DNA of 10,121 bases from a bacterium (GTDB lineage: Bacteria; Eremiobacterota; Eremiobacteria; Baltobacterales; Baltobacteraceae), in NCBI GenBank assembly GCA_021781095.1, contig JAJXXM010000268.1:1-10121 (forward strand). Direction: 5' to 3'. A program made the translations under genes and the position numbers. A model generated the notes under the pieces. The model searched no databases and was not told where the DNA came from. It worked only from the letters and a program-made list of their open reading frames with translations. Below, piece after piece: positions 5,152 through 10,121 of this stretch (positions within the stretch are counted from its first letter, which is position 1; every line of letters starts with the position of its first letter).

Positions 5152-6891
5152 ATGCGCTCTGTGAATTTTTCGTTCGAGCCGAAGGGGAGCGGATACGTCT
5201 TACGTCTCGGGCAATTTTCGATTTCCCAGAGCGCCTTTATGATCGCCGCCGCGGTGCTCGTCGGCATCGGCGGAGGCCTCGGTGCGGTCGTCTTTCGTCG
5301 CATGATCGCCGGCGCCGGGTGGCTGGCGTTCGGTCGCCTTCTTCCCGCGCTCGAGTCGCATCTGGGAGCGATCGGCCTGATTTTGCTGTTGGCGATCGGC
5401 GGCACGATCGCCGCCTTTATCACCGTCCGTTTCGCCCCCGAGGCGAAGGGGCATGGCGTCCCCGAGGTGATGGAATCGGTCGCGCTGCGCGGCGGGGTGA
5501 TGCGCCCGCGCATCATTGCGATCAAATCGATCGCGTCGGCGACCTCGATCGGATTCGGCGGCAGCTGCGGGCGCGAAGGCCCCATCGTCCAAATCGGGGC
5601 GGCGATCGGTTCGGTGATCGGACAGGCGACCAAAGCCCCGGCCTCGGTCGTCCGTACCCTGGTCGCGTGCGGCGCCGCGGCGGGAATATCGGCGACGTTT
5701 AACGCCCCGATCGGCGGCGTCTTCTTCGCCGCCGAAGTGATCCTCGGGGAGTTCGCGCCGCGCTCGTTCGCGGCAATCGTTGTCGCTTCGGTGATCTCGG
5801 CGGTGATCGGACGGGCGTTCCTCGGAAACCACCCCTCCTTCAACGCCGCGGCGTTCCAACTCGCGTCGCCCTGGGAGCTCATGCTGTACGGCGTCCTCGG
5901 CGTGCTCGCGGCGATCTGGGCGACCGGGTTCGTCAAACTGCTCTATGCCGTCGAGGATCGCTTCGAAGCGCTGGCGCTGCCGGCATGGTCGAAGGGCGCC
6001 ATCGGTTTCGCGGCCGTCGGGGCGATCGGCATCTGGTTTCCGCAGGTCTTCGGCGTAGGATACACCTCGATTCAGCAGGTGCTCTACGAACACGTCGCCG
6101 CACCCCATGCCTTTCTGCTCGCCGCGCTCAAGCCGCTCGCAACCTCGCTCACGCTGGGGAGCGGCGGCTCGGGCGGCGTCTTCGCGCCCTCGCTCTTCAC
6201 CGGCGCCTTTCTCGGTGATGCCTATGGGCGAATCGTCCACGGGCTCTTTCCGCTCTGGACCGGCCCACCGGCCGCCTACGGTTTGGTGGCGATGGCGGCG
6301 CTCTTCGCCGCCGCGGCGGAGGCACCGATCACCGCGATTATGATCGTCTTCGAGATGTCGAGCGATTACACGATCATTCTTCCGCTCATGGTCACCGTCG
6401 TGATCGCCTCGCTGCTGGGGCGGCGTCTGCTCGGCGCGACCGTCTACGAACAGAAGCTGCTGCGACGCGGCGTCGACTGGAGAAAGGCGCGCAACCCGGG
6501 ATTCTTCACGCGCCTCACCGTCGCCGCCTATACGCGCAAAGCTCCGGTCGTTGCCCAGATCGACGAACCGATTTCCGGCGCGATCGACGACGAACGCGAT
6601 GAGAACGAGTTGGCGATACCCGTCTGCGATGGCGAGCGATTCGTCGGCGTCGTCACGGCGCTCGATCTCGCGCGCGCGGTTGCAGAGCGCCGCGGTGCGG
6701 AGCCGCTCCGTTCGATCCTCCACTTGCATCCTGGCGCGCTCGCACCGACCGACACGCTCGACCGCGCCGCCGCGCTGATGGCCGAGAGCGATACCCCGCT
6801 CCTACCGGTCTTAGGCGATAACGAAACGCTGATCGGTATCCTGACGCGGCGCGATCTGCTTCTCGCGTATCGCAGCGCGGGGAGCGGCTAG
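5152..6891 (+). CDS. ClC-family chloride channel/transporter with C-terminal CBS domain pair
   Basis: This integral-membrane anion channel or Cl-/H+ antiporter has 579 residues. The ClC core spans roughly residues 25-430, with the selectivity-filter motifs in order: GHGVPE at 100-105 (the usual GSGIP position, His in place of Ser), GREGP at 140-144 with the gating glutamate Glu142, and GGVFAPS at 341-347. A soluble tail (about 462-575) carries two CBS repeats, the second around 524-575, which in this family bind adenine nucleotides and regulate gating. Retention of Glu142 allows proton coupling or gating, but channel and exchanger cannot be told apart from sequence. The His variant of the first motif occurs in a known bacterial subgroup. 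The start ATG 5152 has only a weak purine-rich GAAGAA before it, and a GTG at 5161 is an alternative. It is divergent from BI-1 and convergent with purD, separated by 10 bases, and interrupts the leftward purine genes. Confidence 0.95.
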   Translation: MRSVNFSFEPKGSGYVLRLGQFSISQSAFMIAAAVLVGIGGGLGAVVFRRMIAGAGWLAFGRLLPALESHLGAIGLILLLAIGGTIAAFITVRFAPEAKGHGVPEVMESVALRGGVMRPRIIAIKSIASATSIGFGGSCGREGPIVQIGAAIGSVIGQATKAPASVVRTLVACGAAAGISATFNAPIGGVFFAAEVILGEFAPRSFAAIVVASVISAVIGRAFLGNHPSFNAAAFQLASPWELMLYGVLGVLAAIWATGFVKLLYAVEDRFEALALPAWSKGAIGFAAVGAIGIWFPQVFGVGYTSIQQVLYEHVAAPHAFLLAALKPLATSLTLGSGGSGGVFAPSLFTGAFLGDAYGRIVHGLFPLWTGPPAAYGLVAMAALFAAAAEAPITAIMIVFEMSSDYTIILPLMVTVVIASLLGRRLLGATVYEQKLLRRGVDWRKARNPGFFTRLTVAAYTRKAPVVAQIDEPISGAIDDERDENELAIPVCDGERFVGVVTALDLARAVAERRGAEPLRSILHLHPGALAPTDTLDRAAALMAESDTPLLPVLGDNETLIGILTRRDLLLAYRSAGSG

Positions 6892-6901
6892 CGGCGTACG
6901 C

Positions 6902-8170
6902 CTAAAAGAGCGCGATGTCGCTGCGAAACGTGAGGTCGGCCTCGCCGAAGCGTGCGCGCAGCGATCGAACGCCTTCGTACGCGCGCGCACGTGCATCGTG
7001 AAGCGTCGCCGCAACGGCGGTAACCGTCAACACCCGCCCGCCCGGGCTCGATACTTTTCCGTCGACGAGCTGCGAGCTTCCCCAGAACGCCCGCACGCCC
7101 TCGGGCAAGCGGAGATCTGCCGGAAGGCCGGCGACCGGCGTGCTTTCGGTTGGATATTTCGAACTCGCCAAAACGACGCCGACGCACGGTTCGGGATTGA
7201 CGTGCGCGAGCGAGAGATCGATCGTCCCATCGGCACACGATTTCAAGAGCCCCGCGAAATCGCCGCCGATGCGCGGCATCAGCACCTGCGTTTCGGGATC
7301 GCCGAATCGCACGTTGAACTCGATCACCTTCGGGCCATCCGCACACCACATGAGCCCCGCATAGAGAACGCCGACATATCGTTCGTTCTCGGCGGCTAAC
7401 CCGCGCAGCATCGGTGCGAAAATGCTCTCGCGGACGATATCCATGAAGCCCTCTGGGAAACCATGCGGCGGCGAGTAGGCGCCCATGCCGCCGGTATTGG
7501 GCCCGGTGTCCCCATCGCCCGCACGCTTGTAGTCGCACGCAGCGATAAACGGCATCATCGCGCGCCCGTCGCAGAGCGCGAAGACGGAGAGTTCCCGCCC
7601 GACGAGCCGCTCTTCGAGCACCACGTCGCTACCGCCGCCGGGAATCGCGCGCTCGCCGTACCAATGCGCGAGCAGCGCCTCGGCCTCGGCGGGCCCCGAG
7701 GTAACGACGACGCCTTTGCCGGCGGCCAAACCGTCAGCTTTCACCACCACTCCGCGTTCGCCCCAGGTCGCGAGAATTTTTCGCGCGTGATCGAGCCCGT
7801 GCACGACTGCATACCGCGCGCTCGGAACGCCGTTGCGCTCCATAAAACGCTTGGCAAAACTCTTCGAACTCTCCAACCGTCCGATCGAACGATTCGGGCC
7901 GAAAACGGCGAGCCCGATTTCGCGCGCGCGGTCCGCGACGCCGGCGGCGATCGCCGTCTCGGGACCGATCACCACGAGGTCGATGCGTTCCTCGAGCGCC
8001 CGTTGCGCGATGCCTTTCGCATCGGTGACCGACAGGTTCCAATTCGTACCGTGTCGTGCGGTGCCGGCATTCCCAGGTGTCGTAAAGAGGGCATCGCACG
8101 ACGGCGAGCTTGCGATACGCCAGCCGAGTGCGTCTTCGCGCGCACCGTTTCCGACGAGAAGAACGCGCAT
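6902..8170 (-). CDS. purD: Phosphoribosylamine-glycine ligase (GAR synthetase)
   Basis: PurD joins glycine to 5-phosphoribosylamine with ATP, giving glycinamide ribonucleotide, the step right after PurF. The 422-residue product has the usual length. It carries the N-terminal LLVGNGARED at 4-13, the ATP-grasp nucleotide loop KADGLAAGKGV at 144-154, GDTGPNTGGMGAYSP at 221-235, and the metal-binding EFNVRFGDPETQ at 284-295. The family-typical GGREHA reads GAREDA here, a mild variant. The start is chosen as the ATG at 8170 (MRVLLVG, matching homologues). It overlaps the guaA stop by one base (TGATG) and has GGAG eight bases upstream. ATG 8173 and GTG 8179 are alternatives. The overlap implies coupled translation with guaA. 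It converges on the ClC gene with no clear terminator in the 10-base gap. Confidence 0.96.
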   Translation of the reverse strand: MRVLLVGNGAREDALGWRIASSPSCDALFTTPGNAGTARHGTNWNLSVTDAKGIAQRALEERIDLVVIGPETAIAAGVADRAREIGLAVFGPNRSIGRLESSKSFAKRFMERNGVPSARYAVVHGLDHARKILATWGERGVVVKADGLAAGKGVVVTSGPAEAEALLAHWYGERAIPGGGSDVVLEERLVGRELSVFALCDGRAMMPFIAACDYKRAGDGDTGPNTGGMGAYSPPHGFPEGFMDIVRESIFAPMLRGLAAENERYVGVLYAGLMWCADGPKVIEFNVRFGDPETQVLMPRIGGDFAGLLKSCADGTIDLSLAHVNPEPCVGVVLASSKYPTESTPVAGLPADLRLPEGVRAFWGSSQLVDGKVSSPGGRVLTVTAVAATLHDARARAYEGVRSLRARFGEADLTFRSDIALF

Positions 8171-9708
8171 CATTCCCACTCCACCGTTGCGGGGGGTTTG
8201 GAGGTGATATCGTAGGCGATACGGTTGACGCCGGCGACCTCATTCACGATTCGCGTCGAGATTCGAGCGAGCAGGTCGTGCGGCAAGCGCGCCCAATCCG
8301 CGGTCATTCCGTCTTCGCTCACGATCGCGCGCACCGCGACGAGATTGGCGTAGGTACGTCCGTCGCCCATCACGCCGACCGATTTCACCGGCGTGAGTAC
8401 CGCGAAGTACTGCCACGGATGCGGTTCGAGCACGGCGCGATCGATCTCGTCGCGCACGATCCCATCGGCCTCGCGCACGATCGTCAGACGCTCCTCGTCG
8501 ACCGCACCGATGATGCGTACCGCCAGCCCCGGCCCCGGGAAGGGTTGGCGCGCGACGATATGTTCGGGGAGTCCGAGCACGCGGCCGAGCGCGCGTACCT
8601 CATCTTTAAAGAGCGAACGGAGCGGCTCGACGAGCGCGAAGTTCATATGCTCGGGGAGGCCGCCGACGTTGTGATGCGACTTAATTTTATGCCCGGCCTT
8701 GCTCTGCGGCGTCTTCGATTCGATGACATCGGGATAGAGCGTGCCCTGGACCAGAAAGCCGACATCGGGGAGCTTCGCCGCTTCTTCTTCGAAGATCGCG
8801 ATGAATTCGTGCCCGATGAGAATGCGTTTTCGCTCCGGGTCTTCGACGCCCGCGAGTTTTGCTAAAAACCGCTTCGAGGCATCGACGTGAATGACGTTGA
8901 GGTGCAACACATCGCGAAACGCCGCGAGCACTTCGCTCGCTTCGTTTTTCCGCAAGAGGCCGTGATCGACGAAAATGCAGGTCAATTGCTCGCCGATCGC
9001 TCGCGCGACCAAGGTCGCCGCGACCGCCGAATCGACCCCACCGGAGAGCGCGCAGATGACGCGTCGCGATCCGACGCGCTCGCGGATATCGGCGATACTT
9101 CGATCGAGAAAGGACTCCATCGCCCAGTTCGGAGCGATACCGGCGACGTTGCGAAGAAAATTCTCGATCAACCGCTTGCCGTATTCCGTGTGAACCACTT
9201 CCGGATGAAATTGAACGCCGACCATCCGCCGCTTCGTGCTCGCCATCGCGGCGATCGCACACCGCGGAGTCGCCGCAAGAGCGGTGAAATCGACCGGAAG
9301 TCGCTGCACCGAGTCGCCGTGCGACATCCACACGCGCGATTGCTCCGGCAAACCTGCGAGCAACGGGTGCGAGGCGTCGAGCACGCGCAGGGTCGCCGGC
9401 CCATATTCGGGTGCGCCGCCGGAGACCAACTCCGCACCGACCTGCCGCGCGAGCAACTGCATGCCGTAACAGATTCCGAGCATCGGCAGCCCGCTCGCGA
9501 GCACCGCTGGGTCGCACGCGGGCGCCCCCTCCGCGAGGGTGCTCTCCGGTCCTCCGGAGAGGACGATCGCCGAAGGATCGAGTTCGAGAATCTGCTTCCA
9601 AGGACGATCGAACGGAACGATCTCGCAATAGTATCCGGCCTCTCGAACGCGCCGCGCGATGAGTTGGCTATATTGCGCTCCAAAATCGAGGACGACGACG
9701 GTTTTCAT
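8170..9708 (-). CDS. guaA: GMP synthase (glutamine-hydrolysing), fused two-domain form
   Basis: GuaA aminates XMP to GMP using glutamine and ATP. The 512-residue product is complete. The class I glutamine amidotransferase domain (about 1-190) contains GICYG with catalytic Cys80, plus His168 and Glu170 in VQFHPEV. The ATP pyrophosphatase domain has the P-loop SGGVDS at 222-227. The dimerisation domain carries RQPFPGPGLAVRIIG at 387-401 and ends in KPPATVEWE, the conserved C-terminus. The one-chain form is the bacterial/eukaryotic arrangement, since archaea usually split it into two genes, so it argues for a bacterial host. The start is ATG 9708. The best Shine-Dalgarno is GAGGTG, 13 bases upstream and inside the end of purP, which is rather distant. 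The upstream purP gene ends four bases before the start and purD overlaps the stop, giving a compact operon. Confidence 0.97.
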   Translation of the reverse strand: MKTVVVLDFGAQYSQLIARRVREAGYYCEIVPFDRPWKQILELDPSAIVLSGGPESTLAEGAPACDPAVLASGLPMLGICYGMQLLARQVGAELVSGGAPEYGPATLRVLDASHPLLAGLPEQSRVWMSHGDSVQRLPVDFTALAATPRCAIAAMASTKRRMVGVQFHPEVVHTEYGKRLIENFLRNVAGIAPNWAMESFLDRSIADIRERVGSRRVICALSGGVDSAVAATLVARAIGEQLTCIFVDHGLLRKNEASEVLAAFRDVLHLNVIHVDASKRFLAKLAGVEDPERKRILIGHEFIAIFEEEAAKLPDVGFLVQGTLYPDVIESKTPQSKAGHKIKSHHNVGGLPEHMNFALVEPLRSLFKDEVRALGRVLGLPEHIVARQPFPGPGLAVRIIGAVDEERLTIVREADGIVRDEIDRAVLEPHPWQYFAVLTPVKSVGVMGDGRTYANLVAVRAIVSEDGMTADWARLPHDLLARISTRIVNEVAGVNRIAYDITSKPPATVEWE

Positions 9709-9712
9709 AGCG

Positions 9713-10121
9713 TTATGTTAGCACCTCGGCCATACGACCGGCGTCGCGAGCGAACTCGATCTCCATGGCGATGCGTTCGCCGACGGAAAGATCGCGTCCC
9801 CAACGATAGGACGAATACGGAGTGAAACGCGTCCCCGGCGAACCCGGAATGCGCAACGAAACGTCGTAGCACACGAACTCTTTCGGCGGGCCGGCGACGA
9901 TGGCACACTGCAGCGCAAAGGGGCCGATCGTCCCCGGAGGGAGTGCTTCGCGCGCCGCAGCGACGAAGCGCTCGCCCATGCCGAACGCCGATTCGAGCGT
10001 CGATTCCGTGAGCGTCGCGGCGATGTGTCCCGCCTCTTCCAGGCGCATCGGGACGTCGCGCAGCTGCTCGTAGACCGAGGGCGGCACGTTCCGAAATCCT
10101 TCGAGGTTTTGCTTCCGCTGA
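9713..10121 (-). CDS. purP: C-terminal part of archaeal-type FAICAR synthetase PurP (partial, runs off the window)
   Basis: PurP is an ATP-grasp ligase that formylates AICAR with formate and ATP, the archaeal alternative to the folate-dependent PurH transformylase. About 135 C-terminal residues are visible. The frame stays open to the window edge, so the true start lies outside. A GTG at 10087 exists, but coding similarity continues upstream of it (GFRNVPPSVYEQLR). Features matching the family's C-terminal domain (DUF1297) are EQLR, a GHI-x4-TES segment, FGMGERFV, LPPGTIGPFALQ, a YDVSLRI strand, PYSSYRWG, LSVGERIAMEI and a short hydrophobic tail. Typical PurP has RES where this has TES, and usually a GGTN-like loop where this has SPGT. 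The operon with guaA and purD supports a purine role. It could be a diverged paralogue, as some archaea carry extra PurP copies. Family assignment is from remembered motifs, not a search. Confidence 0.82.
   Translation of the reverse strand, partial: QRKQNLEGFRNVPPSVYEQLRDVPMRLEEAGHIAATLTESTLESAFGMGERFVAAAREALPPGTIGPFALQCAIVAGPPKEFVCYDVSLRIPGSPGTRFTPYSSYRWGRDLSVGERIAMEIEFARDAGRMAEVLT

Noticed and set aside
5200..6729. Long open frame on the minus strand opposite ClC (509 codons)
   Set aside because: The translation is a run of Arg, Asp, Glu and Gly without any domain pattern. ClC on the other strand has all its family motifs.
6893..6902. GGCGTACGCC palindrome between ClC and purD as a terminator
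   Set aside because: It is a perfect 10-nt palindrome, but as a hairpin it has only three pairs around GTAC and no T-run, which is too weak for a terminator.
8887..9825. Open frame on the + strand opposite guaA
   Set aside because: It is an antisense shadow of an intact GMP synthase, with no recognisable family and skewed Arg-rich composition.
1..10121. Mobile elements, CRISPR arrays, attachment sites, phage or defence genes
   Set aside because: No transposase, integrase, repeat-spacer pattern or abrupt composition shift was seen. The content is housekeeping.

Overview
The window is a gene-dense piece of a high-GC bacterial chromosome made of housekeeping genes. No mobile element, phage gene, tRNA, rRNA or CRISPR array was seen. 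A fused one-chain GMP synthase, a membrane acyl-CoA desaturase, an HD-GYP protein and PanB all point to Bacteria. The phylum cannot be fixed from the sequence alone. The archaeal-type PurP fragment at the right edge suggests a less-studied lineage (an Eremiobacterota- or Chloroflexota-like host is only a guess).

Layout, left to right. panB (+, pantothenate/CoA synthesis) converges on a stand-alone HD-GYP phosphodiesterase-type gene (-), and a GC-rich hairpin spans the junction. About 350 non-coding bases (1447-1799) follow, separating the HD-GYP gene from a divergent pair on the + strand. This gap holds a perfect 18-nt palindrome, a short GC hairpin, a stretch that can fold into nested helices, and a 9-bp hairpin directly in front of a strong ribosome binding site. 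The + pair is a 101-residue double zinc-ribbon protein and a delta-9-type fatty-acid desaturase, probably one operon. The desaturase converges on purF (-) across another hairpin. purF lies 9 bases behind a BI-1 family membrane protein gene (-). A divergent spacer with a TATAAT box leads to a ClC chloride channel/transporter with C-terminal CBS domains (+). ClC converges on a tight purine operon read leftward from the right edge: purP (partial) - guaA - purD.

Functionally the window is dominated by purine synthesis. PurF makes phosphoribosylamine, PurD makes GAR, PurP would formylate AICAR using formate and ATP, and GuaA converts XMP to GMP. The four genes lie in two leftward units separated by the ClC gene. 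PanB uses 5,10-methylene-THF and so shares one-carbon metabolism with this pathway. The zinc-ribbon/desaturase pair with its structured leader looks like a membrane-adaptation unit, which is an inference.

The most noteworthy points are the archaeal-type PurP in a bacterial purine operon and the structured, apparently non-coding leader before the zinc-ribbon/desaturase pair.
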